The notes: generated by a model not told the origin, from the sequence alone. A DNA stretch of 6,598 nucleotides from an uncultured Clostridia bacterium (GCA_900554085.1 USGA01000039.1:1-6598), one strand, 5' to 3'. Shown: positions 1 to 6,507, counted from the first letter of the stretch. Made by a program: numbers and translations.

Positions 1-548
1 GTTACGACGGAATAAACATCACGAAAATCAAGAAATCCGACCTGCGCCGTTCGCTGGGCATAGTTCTTCAGGACACCAACCTGTTCACCGGGTCCATAAT
101 GGACAATATCCGCTACGGCAAACTCGACGCCACGGACGAGGAATGTATCGCCGCCGCAACCCTGGCGGGCGCACACGATTTCATCACGCGTTTGCCCGAG
201 GGTTACAACACAATGCTGACGGGTGACGGCTCCAACCTCTCGCAGGGACAGAAACAGTTGCTGTCCATTGCCCGCGCGGCCGTTGCGGACCCGCCCGTCC
301 TCATACTCGACGAAGCGACGTCCTCCATCGACACCCGCACGGAATACCTCGTGCAACGCGGTATGGACAGACTTATGGAAGGCAGAACGGTTTTCGTCAT
401 CGCGCACCGTCTGTCCACGATACAGAACTCCGACGCCATTATGGTGCTCGACCACGGCAGAATCATCGAGCGAGGCTCCCACGACGAACTCATCGCCAAG
501 AAAGGACAGTACTACCAACTGTACACGGGTGCGTTCGAACTGGAGTGA
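1..548 (+). CDS. ABC exporter ATP-binding domain, C-terminal part (5' end outside window)
   Basis: This is the C-terminal 181 residues of an ABC transporter nucleotide-binding domain; the frame is open from base 3 and the N-terminal membrane domain and Walker A lie outside the window. Visible residue numbers: Q-loop Gln at 23 (VLQDTNLF), signature LSQGQ at 79-83, Walker B VLILDE at 99-104 with the catalytic Glu present, D-loop SSID at 107-110, and H-loop His at 135 (AHRLST). The Q-loop context and the signature with Gln in place of the second Gly are typical of exporter-type half transporters with a fused membrane domain (MsbA/BmrCD/LmrCD-like), often working as heterodimers; the partner would be upstream. 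The protein ends normally with TGA at 546-548, followed by a terminator. The family is certain; the substrate (drug, lipid or peptide) cannot be read from this part. The ATG at 99 is internal, not the start. Confidence 0.95.
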   Translation, partial: YDGINITKIKKSDLRRSLGIVLQDTNLFTGSIMDNIRYGKLDATDEECIAAATLAGAHDFITRLPEGYNTMLTGDGSNLSQGQKQLLSIARAAVADPPVLILDEATSSIDTRTEYLVQRGMDRLMEGRTVFVIAHRLSTIQNSDAIMVLDHGRIIERGSHDELIAKKGQYYQLYTGAFELE

Positions 549-590
549 TTGCTCCGCGAAAAAGAAACGCCGGGAATGTCCCGAAAACGG

Positions 591-614
591 AAAACCGCCT
601 GAACGGCGGTTTTT
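591..614. terminator. Bidirectional intrinsic terminator between convergent genes
   Basis: Nine-base inverted repeat: AAAACCGCC (591-599), loop TGAAC, GGCGGTTTT (605-613). On the + strand it is followed by T-rich TTTTTCTTT, so it would end the ABC gene. On the - strand the stem runs into TTTTCCGTTTTC, so it can also end the GH30 transcript. A smaller hairpin (CGGGA 571-575 / TCCCG 579-583) lies beside it and is followed on the - strand by another T-rich run, possibly a second stop for that direction. Confidence 0.88.
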
Positions 615-637
615 CTTTGCAATTGAAGCACTTTAAT

Positions 638-661
638 ATGCGGTACGGTCAAATACCGCAT
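638..661 (-). repeat. Perfect 8-bp inverted repeat just after the GH30 stop codon
   Basis: ATGCGGTA (638-645) and TACCGCAT (654-661) form a perfect stem with an 8-base loop. It begins three bases past the GH30 stop codon in the - direction. No T run follows (ATTAAAG), so it is not a standard intrinsic terminator by itself. It may protect the mRNA 3' end or act with the terminator at 591-614. Confidence 0.6.
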
Positions 662-664
662 CTG

Positions 665-2287
665 TCAGCCGAACACGAACGTCGTCACGCTCTTCCTTTC
701 GAGAGGCAGGCTGCCTTCGAAAACGAAAGTGCTTTCCGCCCAGTTCTTTTCCTTCGTCGTGGTGGTGACCCGCACCGTCGTGCCCGCGAATTCTTCCAGG
801 CCGTCAAACCTGAGATTCTTGGCGAGGCTGTCGTTGACTACCACTACGACCACCCTGCCGTCGGGCTTTTTGAACACTGCCACATCCAGCCCTGCCCAAC
901 CCAACGGGTCGGAAGTTCCGCAATCCACGCGCACATCGCCCTCGTCGACGAAACGGGTTATCTGCCCGAATGTATAGTAGCGCTTGAGCACCCATATATC
1001 CTCGTCGCGTTCGTCCTCTTCGTCCCAATAGACAAGACCGTCGTTGTAGCCTCCCACAGCCACCGACAGCCACCAACTCCATTCCGTGGCGTCAATCATC
1101 GTAAGGTCGCGAAGCACCGTCTTGGCAAGGAATATGCCGCTTTTTATGGTGTCGAATTCCCCTTCCTTCAGTTCGCAGAATTCGGTTGCGGTGACATTGA
1201 GGTCAGGGTAATTTTCGTCCATAAACTCCGCGAACTTCTCCCTGACGCTCCTCGACGTCTCCGCGTGATAGGTGTGCACGGAAATTTCCCCGAGGCTGTC
1301 GAAATAGCCGTACTTGCTCATCGCGGCAAGATAATCCGAAATGTCCTCCTGATTGCGGTGGAACTCGTAGCACCCGGACTCGAAAGCGTCCAGTCTGAAA
1401 TCGGTGCCGTGTTCGGCGTTGAACTCGTTCAGCGCGTCCCAGAAAACCGCATAAAAAGCCGCCAGCACCTCCGCGTCGTAATGACACCCCTCCTGGGAAG
1501 CGCCTTTCCCGCCCCACTTCCATTGCGGTTCGTTGGCGGGGCTTATGTACACCGCGGGCACCACGGGCAGGTCCTTGAGATGTTTTTCGTAAAGCGCGTT
1601 GACCGTTATGAGAAGATATGCCGAAAACTCCTCGTAAAATTCGGGCTTCAGGTTGTTCTGATATTCCTCTTTGCCGATACACAGACCCGACTCCGTCATA
1701 AGATAGTGCGGCGAATTGGCAAAGAACACGACCTTCGTTATGTTGCCCTTGGACAGCGCCTCGGCAAACAGCCTTTGCACGGCAACGTCCCTGCCTTCGA
1801 AGTCGTAGTTGCTCTCGTCGAAAAAGTCCGACGGCTTGGAGTAGTTTTCCGCCACGAAGAAACTCTCCGCGCGTCTGTTGACGTCGAATTCCTCGTCGTT
1901 GTAAGGCCACACCCCGTCCAGCGCCGCGTCTGCCGAGCCTCCTCCTATGTTGTAACGGAATATGTTGAGCGCAAGCCCGCTGTCGCCGTAAAGCATTTCC
2001 ATTGCACGGCCAGCGGCGTCCTCGTTGCCCTCTTTGCCCAGACTCTGATAAATCCAAGCCGACGACGCCCCGAAGCCCGACACGGTCTGCATCTCGGCGT
2101 CGAGGTCGACGACCGCCTTGAGCGGCGCGAAAGCGTATATGGAATAGGCGGAAATCGCCACCGCCGCGAGAAATGCGACAACGGTCAGTACCACCGTCGT
2201 TATACGTAACGCTTCCCTTACCTTCGGTTTCGCGAAAAATTCGCGGACCTTGCCGCAAAAAACGCTCCACTTCTCCCTTAAAGCCAT
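665..2287 (-). CDS. Membrane-anchored GH30-family glycoside hydrolase
   Basis: 540-residue protein. Residues 1-28 are basic and probably cytoplasmic; 29-53 form one hydrophobic helix without a clear signal-peptidase site, so an N-in membrane anchor with the enzyme outside the cell is likely. The catalytic domain follows from about residue 58: GFGAS at 71-75, NIFRYNIGGGS near 108-118, FANSPHYLMT at 189-198, PANEP at 250-254 with probable acid/base Glu253, HTYH at 338-341, ATEF at 367-370 with probable nucleophile Glu369, and WSWW at 403-406. These are retaining clan-A (beta/alpha)8 hydrolase signatures, closest to GH30 enzymes such as endo-beta-1,6-galactanases and glucosylceramidase relatives. 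A beta-sandwich of about 100 residues closes the protein. The ATG at 2287 has GGAGG at 2294-2298, six bases upstream. It has its own promoter and is separated from galE by a terminator. The substrate is unknown; beta-1,6-galactan, beta-glucoside or xyloside cleavage are all possible. Confidence 0.88.
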   Translation of the reverse strand: MALREKWSVFCGKVREFFAKPKVREALRITTVVLTVVAFLAAVAISAYSIYAFAPLKAVVDLDAEMQTVSGFGASSAWIYQSLGKEGNEDAAGRAMEMLYGDSGLALNIFRYNIGGGSADAALDGVWPYNDEEFDVNRRAESFFVAENYSKPSDFFDESNYDFEGRDVAVQRLFAEALSKGNITKVVFFANSPHYLMTESGLCIGKEEYQNNLKPEFYEEFSAYLLITVNALYEKHLKDLPVVPAVYISPANEPQWKWGGKGASQEGCHYDAEVLAAFYAVFWDALNEFNAEHGTDFRLDAFESGCYEFHRNQEDISDYLAAMSKYGYFDSLGEISVHTYHAETSRSVREKFAEFMDENYPDLNVTATEFCELKEGEFDTIKSGIFLAKTVLRDLTMIDATEWSWWLSVAVGGYNDGLVYWDEEDERDEDIWVLKRYYTFGQITRFVDEGDVRVDCGTSDPLGWAGLDVAVFKKPDGRVVVVVVNDSLAKNLRFDGLEEFAGTTVRVTTTTKEKNWAESTFVFEGSLPLERKSVTTFVFG

Positions 2288-2317
2288 TTTCCCCCTCCGA
2301 AAAACGTCTACGGCAAC

Positions 2318-2346
2318 ATTTTAATATTTCGCAACAGCGGATTCAA
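2318..2346 (-). promoter_or_regulatory. Sigma-A promoter of the GH30 gene
   Basis: On the - strand, TTGAAT (-35, 2341-2346), a 17-base spacer, and TAAAAT (-10, 2318-2323, one mismatch to consensus). The predicted start near 2311 leaves a leader of about 24 bases that contains the GGAGG ribosome site. The rest of the gap (about 2347-2460) shows no gene or clear site. Confidence 0.75.
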
Positions 2347-2460
2347 GAGTCGACGGAAAAATATTGCGCCGCGGCGTGCCGCTCCCTCCCCTCGACTTGT
2401 ACCCGACCGCGCCATTCGGATTGAACCCGCGGTTGCAAAAAACGTCATTCGCAACAACAG

Positions 2461-2516
2461 GCAAGAAAAACGCCCGCGGACTGCAACATACTCCCGTATG
2501 TCGCTGCCGACGGGCG
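2461..2516 (-). terminator. Intrinsic terminator of the nahK-galE operon (long two-part hairpin)
   Basis: Read on the - strand, an outer GC stem (CGCCCG 2511-2516 with CGGGCG 2471-2476, extended by CGG/CCG across a one-base bulge) encloses an inner stem ACATAC/GTATGT (2496-2501 with 2486-2491) capped by a four-base loop. The run TTTTTCTTGC follows immediately (2470-2461), as in a rho-independent terminator. It begins 37 bases past the galE stop codon. The two-tier stem is longer than most simple terminators. Confidence 0.8.
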
Positions 2517-2533
2517 ACTAATTCGATTCGGCG

Positions 2534-2551
2534 TCACGAAGGACTGCGTGA
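2534..2551 (-). repeat. Small hairpin in the galE 3' tail
   Basis: TCACG (2534-2538) and CGTGA (2547-2551) form a five-base stem with an eight-base loop, directly after the galE stop codon and before the terminator. The heptamer GGACTGC (+ strand) occurs in its loop region (2541-2547) and again in the terminator stem (2478-2484). It is short and may be chance. Confidence 0.35.
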
Positions 2552-2553
2552 TT

Positions 2554-3564
2554 TTAGTTGTAGCCGTTGGGATTCATCTCCTGCCAACGCCAACTGTCCT
2601 CGCACATTTCCTTAAGTCCGTACTTGCACTTGAACCCCATTTCCTTTTCGGCGAGAGTGGGGTCGGCGTAACATTCGGCGATGTCGCCGGCACGGCGGCC
2701 TGTTATGACGTAGGGTATCTTTTTACCGCTGGCTTCCTCGAAGGCTTTTACGATGTCGAGGACGCTGTAGCCCGTACCCGTGCCGAGGTTGTAGGTGACG
2801 AGACCGGGGTTTTCGGCAAGTTTCGCGACGGCTTGCGAATGTGCGTGAGCAAGGTCGAGCACGTGAATGTAATCACGAACGCCGGTGCCGTCGTGAGTGG
2901 GATAATCGTTGCCGAACACGCGGAGTTTCTCGAGTTTGCCGATTGCAACCTGCGTGATGTACGGCATAAGGTTGTTGGGTATACCGTTGGGGTCCTCGCC
3001 TATTCTGCCGCTCTTGTGCGCGCCGATGGGGTTGAAGTAACGCAGCAACGCGATGTTGAGCGACTTGTCGGCGGCATAAACGTCGCGGAGCATATCCTCT
3101 ATCATAAGTTTGGTTCTGCCGTAAGGATTGGTGACGGAAAGCGGAAAGTCCTCCTTGATGGGCACGGTCTTGGGTTGCCCGTAAACGGTCGCGGAGGACG
3201 AGAACACGAAGTTCTTCACGCCGTGCTCGCGCATTACGAGCAAGAGGTTCATAGTGTTGATGAGGTTGTTCCTGAAATACTCGAGGGGTTTCTCGCAGGA
3301 TTCGCCCACCGCCTTGAGCCCCGCGAAGTGAATCACGGCGTCGATTTTTTCCTTGGCGAAAATGTCGCGCACCTTTTCGAGGTCGCACAGGTCGTATTCG
3401 TAGAACTTAACGTCTCTGCCGCACAGTTCGCGTATACGCTTCACCGCCTCGGGCTTGCTGTTGCAAAGGTTGTCGGCGATAATGGGGTCGTACCCGTTTT
3501 CCACAAGGTCTATGACGGTATGCGAGCCGATATATCCCGCGCCGCCTGTAACCAGAACGCTCAT
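2554..3564 (-). CDS. galE: UDP-glucose/UDP-hexose 4-epimerase
   Basis: Cytoplasmic NAD-dependent epimerase of the extended short-chain dehydrogenase family, interconverting UDP-Glc and UDP-Gal and perhaps UDP-GlcNAc and UDP-GalNAc. The 336-residue length is normal. Landmarks: NAD-binding GGAGYIG at 7-13 after the first strand; SSSATVYG at 122-129 with catalytic Ser124; YGRTK with Tyr148 and Lys152; RYFNPIGA at about 175-182; GVRDYIHV in the sugar-nucleotide region at about 228-235; and GDIAECYADP near the C terminus. Cys298 aligns by eye with E. coli GalE Tyr299, the residue that blocks N-acetyl sugars there, so dual specificity is likely. The frame could open further upstream at a TTG (3588), but the ATG at 3564 has GGAGG six bases before it and places the Rossmann motif at the usual position. 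It lies 46 bases after nahK with no promoter or terminator visible between them, so the two form an operon. It corresponds to LnpD of the lacto-N-biose pathway. Confidence 0.96.
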   Translation of the reverse strand: MSVLVTGGAGYIGSHTVIDLVENGYDPIIADNLCNSKPEAVKRIRELCGRDVKFYEYDLCDLEKVRDIFAKEKIDAVIHFAGLKAVGESCEKPLEYFRNNLINTMNLLLVMREHGVKNFVFSSSATVYGQPKTVPIKEDFPLSVTNPYGRTKLMIEDMLRDVYAADKSLNIALLRYFNPIGAHKSGRIGEDPNGIPNNLMPYITQVAIGKLEKLRVFGNDYPTHDGTGVRDYIHVLDLAHAHSQAVAKLAENPGLVTYNLGTGTGYSVLDIVKAFEEASGKKIPYVITGRRAGDIAECYADPTLAEKEMGFKCKYGLKEMCEDSWRWQEMNPNGYN

Positions 3565-3570
3565 TTTATA

Positions 3571-3575
3571 CCTCC
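3571..3575 (-). promoter_or_regulatory. Ribosome binding site that sets the galE start
   Basis: GGAGG within AAAAAAGGAGG on the - strand, six bases before the ATG at 3564. The alternative upstream TTG at 3588 has no such site, so the shorter reading is preferred. Confidence 0.85.
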
Positions 3576-3610
3576 TTTTTTGACGCAAAAAGTATTGTTT
3601 CGGTTTTATG

Positions 3611-4720
3611 TCATTTCCGACGCGCCGCCTCGGCAGCCGACAGAACGACTTTTTTCATTTCGCCCGCGAGTGCCTCCATACGGCTCACGAGTTTGAACTG
3701 CGTGCGCGCCCTTACAAGATTATGCTCGGGGTATGCCGTCCTGAAATAGACGTCCCCGTCGAGATAATCCGTGAGGAAACGCATTCCGCACTCGAAGGTC
3801 ATCAGCCGTGCCGCCGCGGGCATAAGAGCAATTTCGTTTTCCGTCACGCTGTCCCCCGCTCCGTCGAGATAACCCTCGGAAAAAGCGCGGAACAGATTCA
3901 TATCGAAGTCCACCAGAGAAAGGTCCTTTTCGTCCTCTTTCGCAGTCGAGCAACCCGCGCGCACTCCGTCGCCGAAGTCGAAAAGCATACTGCCCGACAT
4001 AACCGTGTCAAGGTCTATCACACACACCGCCCTCTTGGTGTCGACGTCTATCAGAACGTTGTTGAGTTTGGTGTCGTTGTGCGTCACGCGCGTGGGCAGA
4101 CTGCCCTCTGCAAGCCCCTTCACGAGCACGTCGCACCCGTCCTTGCGGGCAAGCACGAACGCGATTTCGTCTGCGGCGCCGTCCTTTCTGCCCGACGCAT
4201 TGCGCTCCAGCGCGCTCTCGAAGGCGGCGAACCTGCTCACCGTGTCGTGAAAATGAGGTATTACTTCGAAAAGTCCTTTGGCGTCGAAGCCGTCAAGGTT
4301 TTGCATAAACTTCCCGAACGCCCTGCCCGCGTCGCGGAACATCTCCGCGTCGTCGGCGACGAGATAAGCGTCCGTATTTTCGATGAACTGCGTGGCACGC
4401 CACACATCGCCGTTTTCGTCGGTAAGATACGGTTGCCCGTCCGACGTAGGTATGAGTCGCAGACATTCCCTCTCGGGGTCGCCCCCTTCGCGGAGCACCG
4501 CCGCACGCATATACTCCGTGACGGCTATCATATTGCGCATAAGCCCCGCCCTGTCGGGAAACACGTTGCCGTTGAGGCGTTGCAGGATATAACGCACCTT
4601 TCCGTCTCCGTTTTGGCAGGTGACGGCATATGTGTCGTTGATGTGTCCGTTACCGTAGGGAGCAACGTCCAAGACCTCTCCCCCGAAAGCGAACGATTTA
4701 GCAGCCTCTGTCCTGTTCAT
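3611..4720 (-). CDS. nahK: N-acetylhexosamine 1-kinase (NahK/LnpB-like)
   Basis: 369-residue cytoplasmic kinase of the aminoglycoside/choline phosphotransferase fold. It should phosphorylate the anomeric carbon of GlcNAc or GalNAc with ATP. It closely resembles Bifidobacterium longum NahK (about 359 residues, compared from memory) along its whole length: YGNGHINDTY at 22-31, YILQRLN at 44-50, FPDRAGLMRN at 54-63, HFHDT at 156-160, and THNDTKLNN at 213-221 with probable catalytic base Asp216. Further matches are VIDLDT at 234-239 with metal-binding Asp236, GSMLFDFGD at 243-251, ECGMRFLTDYL at 310-320 and PEHNLVRARTQ at 331-341. The match in the sugar-binding and C-terminal regions, not only in the kinase core, favours NahK over a resistance kinase or a homoserine kinase. 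The ATG at 4720 has a modest AGGTG site (4726-4730). It is the first gene of the nahK-galE operon and has a promoter at 4756-4784. Confidence 0.92.
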   Translation of the reverse strand: MNRTEAAKSFAFGGEVLDVAPYGNGHINDTYAVTCQNGDGKVRYILQRLNGNVFPDRAGLMRNMIAVTEYMRAAVLREGGDPERECLRLIPTSDGQPYLTDENGDVWRATQFIENTDAYLVADDAEMFRDAGRAFGKFMQNLDGFDAKGLFEVIPHFHDTVSRFAAFESALERNASGRKDGAADEIAFVLARKDGCDVLVKGLAEGSLPTRVTHNDTKLNNVLIDVDTKRAVCVIDLDTVMSGSMLFDFGDGVRAGCSTAKEDEKDLSLVDFDMNLFRAFSEGYLDGAGDSVTENEIALMPAAARLMTFECGMRFLTDYLDGDVYFRTAYPEHNLVRARTQFKLVSRMEALAGEMKKVVLSAAEAARRK

Positions 4721-4755
4721 AGCAACACCTGGAGAAATTGTTTTCCGCTGTCACT

Positions 4756-4784
4756 ATTCTACTATCCCCCGCGCCAAAAGTAAA
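4756..4784 (-). promoter_or_regulatory. Sigma-A promoter of the nahK-galE operon
   Basis: On the - strand, TTTACT (-35, 4779-4784), a 17-base spacer, and TAGAAT (-10, 4756-4761, one mismatch). Transcription would start near 4749, giving a leader of about 28 bases. It faces away from the MATE promoter. Confidence 0.7.
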
Positions 4785-4817
4785 GCCCGATTATCCCTCC
4801 CGACGGTTACTCGGACG

Positions 4818-4860
4818 CGCAATCGGCAACTGGGCAAACTTCGCAATACTGACCGCAATA
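4818..4860 (+). promoter_or_regulatory. Spaced CGCAAT repeats between divergent promoters (possible operator)
   Basis: CGCAAT occurs at 4818-4823, 4842-4847 and 4854-4859, at intervals of 24 and 12 bases; the last two extend to CGCAATA. They lie between the two -35 boxes, ending 18 bases before the MATE -35. A shared regulator site is possible, but the motif is short and there is no inverted symmetry. Confidence 0.25.
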
Positions 4861-4877
4861 TTTGAGACATAATGTCG

Positions 4878-4906
4878 TTGACTGCTCGCGCGGCGATACA
4901 TAAAAT
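4878..4906 (+). promoter_or_regulatory. Sigma-A promoter of the MATE transporter gene
   Basis: TTGACT (-35, 4878-4883), a 17-base spacer, and TAAAAT (-10, 4901-4906); each box is one mismatch from consensus. The predicted start near 4913 leaves a leader of about 13 bases that contains AGAGG. It lies downstream of the first in-frame ATG (4872), so that ATG cannot be the start for this transcript. Confidence 0.8.
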
Positions 4907-4916
4907 ACCGATGACA

Positions 4917-4921
4917 AGAGG
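4917..4921 (+). promoter_or_regulatory. Ribosome binding site that sets the MATE start
   Basis: AGAGG, four bases before the ATG at 4926. The in-frame ATGs at 4872 and 4911 have no comparable site, and 4872 is upstream of the promoter. The spacing is slightly short. Confidence 0.6.
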
Positions 4922-4925
4922 AAAT

Positions 4926-6485
4926 ATGCACAGTTTTGCCGCTAAAATAAAATCTTATTTCGGAGCGGTCAATCTCCGAGAGGGCAAGGAGTGGAAAGTT
5001 CTGCTCCGTTTTTCTTTGCCCATAGTTCTTTCCTATCTGCTGCAACAGATATACACGGTCAGCGACGCAGTCATCTGCGGACAGACACTTTCCGCCGACG
5101 AAGTGGCGGGCGTCAACGACGTTTTCCCGCTCACATTTATCTTTCTGCAGTTCGCATTCGGGTGCACGGCAGGCTTCAGCGTAATAACCTCGACGCGCGT
5201 CGGCAATTCCGACGCCGCGGGCGTGCGCCGTTCGTTTGCCTCGCAGATAGTGCTGTCCGCAATCATCACGGCTGTACTCACCGCTCTTTCCATCGCGACT
5301 CTTCCCGCTATGCTTGGCGTGATTAACCTTTCCCCCGCCAACGGCGAAGTTTACCGTGCGGCATACGAATACTGCTTCGTCATATTCTGCGGCATTTTCA
5401 CTCAGATGTTCTACAACTTCGTATGCTCTGTTCTGCGCAGTATAGGCGATTCCGCCACTCCTCTGCTGTTCCTTTTCATTTCCACCGTGCTGAACGTCGC
5501 TCTCGACTTGCTGTTCATTATGGCGTTCGGCTGGGGAGTCATCGGAGCCGCAGCGGCAACCGTGCTCGCGCAGGGGCTCAGCACCGTGGCGTGCTTTATC
5601 TACACTTTCGCAAAGTACCCCGAACTGCGCCTGCACACGGAAGATTTCCGCCGCGTCAAAGGCGAATATTTCGCACACCTACGTCAGGGGTTGCCTCTCG
5701 GCCTGCAGTTCTCCGTTCTCGCGGTCGGCATTATCGTTATGCAGGGCACCCTCGTGGCTTTCGACGTGACCGCGTCGGGACAAATGGTGGCGGGCAATCC
5801 CGCCCAGAACGGATTCGGCGCGGCAACCAAACTCAACAATTTTATGATGTCTCCCCTGAACGCTCTCGGCACCGCTATGGTGAGTTTCAACGCCCAGAAT
5901 TACGGAGCGGGTCAGTACGACAGAATAAAACGCGGTATGAAACAATCTCTGGTAATGATGCTCGTCCTCTTCGTCGCGCTGGCGGGGACGGGTCTGCTGC
6001 TCACCGTGGACAACGCTTATCTCAAACTGTTCCTCAGTGCAGACAAGATAACCGCGGAATCCGTACGTTTCGGCAATCATTACCTGTTCGTGGACTTCGG
6101 CCTCTACTTCGCGCTCGGCGCGCTCTTCGTTATGCGCGGCGGCGTTCAGGGCATAGGCAAATCGTCATTTGTGCTGCTCGCCGGCGCCGCGGAACTTACG
6201 GCTCGCGTACTCGTGTGCATTTTCCTGCCCGTACTCGCAAACGGAGCGCCCATAACGTCGGAAGCGTCCGAACTCGCCTATCTTATGCTGTGCGCGGCGG
6301 ACCCTGCGGCGTGGTTTGCCGCCGTGGCGGCCCTTGCTTATCCCACGATAAGATATATGCTCCGCGGCAAATACCCCTCCCCGAGCGCCACGTTCGCAAA
6401 AAAACTTTTCTACCGTCCACGCAGAATGGAAACCGCCGCCGCAACCGCAACCGAGGAATTGCCCGAAGTCAAGAAAAGAGCGTGA
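4926..6485 (+). CDS. MATE-family multidrug/toxin efflux transporter
   Basis: 519-residue inner-membrane protein with about twelve hydrophobic helices. It is expected to export cationic or other small compounds in exchange for Na+ or H+. MATE landmarks: LRFSLPIVLSYLLQQIYTVSD in helix 1 (about 27-47), the TRVGNSD loop at 90-96, SVLRSIGDSATP at 168-179, AQNYGAGQYDRIKRG at 323-337 (the counterpart in the second half), and RGGVQGIGKS at 404-413. The loop near 279-294 (FDVTASGQMVAGNPAQ) seems about ten residues longer than in typical members, and a charged tail of about 25 residues ends the protein, which explains the length above the usual 450. The start at 4926 is chosen because of the promoter at 4878-4906 and AGAGG at 4917-4921; earlier ATGs at 4872 and 4911 are unlikely. 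It is divergent from nahK. The substrate is unknown; a role in sugar-linked physiology is not shown. Confidence 0.93.
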   Translation: MHSFAAKIKSYFGAVNLREGKEWKVLLRFSLPIVLSYLLQQIYTVSDAVICGQTLSADEVAGVNDVFPLTFIFLQFAFGCTAGFSVITSTRVGNSDAAGVRRSFASQIVLSAIITAVLTALSIATLPAMLGVINLSPANGEVYRAAYEYCFVIFCGIFTQMFYNFVCSVLRSIGDSATPLLFLFISTVLNVALDLLFIMAFGWGVIGAAAATVLAQGLSTVACFIYTFAKYPELRLHTEDFRRVKGEYFAHLRQGLPLGLQFSVLAVGIIVMQGTLVAFDVTASGQMVAGNPAQNGFGAATKLNNFMMSPLNALGTAMVSFNAQNYGAGQYDRIKRGMKQSLVMMLVLFVALAGTGLLLTVDNAYLKLFLSADKITAESVRFGNHYLFVDFGLYFALGALFVMRGGVQGIGKSSFVLLAGAAELTARVLVCIFLPVLANGAPITSEASELAYLMLCAADPAAWFAAVAALAYPTIRYMLRGKYPSPSATFAKKLFYRPRRMETAAATATEELPEVKKRA

Positions 6486-6492
6486 ACGTGCT

Positions 6493-6507
6493 GCCGTCGC
6501 ATACGGC
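6493..6507. repeat. Short hairpin after the MATE stop codon
   Basis: GCCGT (6493-6497) and ACGGC (6503-6507) form a perfect five-base stem with a five-base loop, eight bases past the MATE stop. No T run follows on either strand, so it is at best a weak terminator or mRNA end structure. Confidence 0.35.

Noticed and set aside
2381..2450. tRNA-like GGGTTCAATCC on the - strand in the GH30 upstream gap
   Set aside because: The flanking bases do not form a five-base T stem, and no acceptor, D or anticodon arms can be folded around it.
3565..3610. Separate promoter for galE between nahK and galE
   Set aside because: The best -35-like ATGACA has no acceptable -10 at 16-18 bases; the gap is only 46 bases, so co-transcription with nahK is simpler.
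3611..4720. Aminoglycoside phosphotransferase (antibiotic resistance) for the kinase gene
   Set aside because: It shares the general fold and the HND and IDLD motifs, but the N- and C-terminal blocks match N-acetylhexosamine 1-kinase and the galE neighbour supports a sugar role.
545..4783. Long + strand open frames opposite the GH30, galE and nahK genes (about 380-550 codons each)
   Set aside because: All three are exactly in codon register with the - strand genes, where stops arise only opposite TTA, CTA and TCA codons. A GC-rich gene uses those rarely, so the frames stay open by composition. The - strand readings have clear family motifs, ribosome sites and promoters; the + readings have none.
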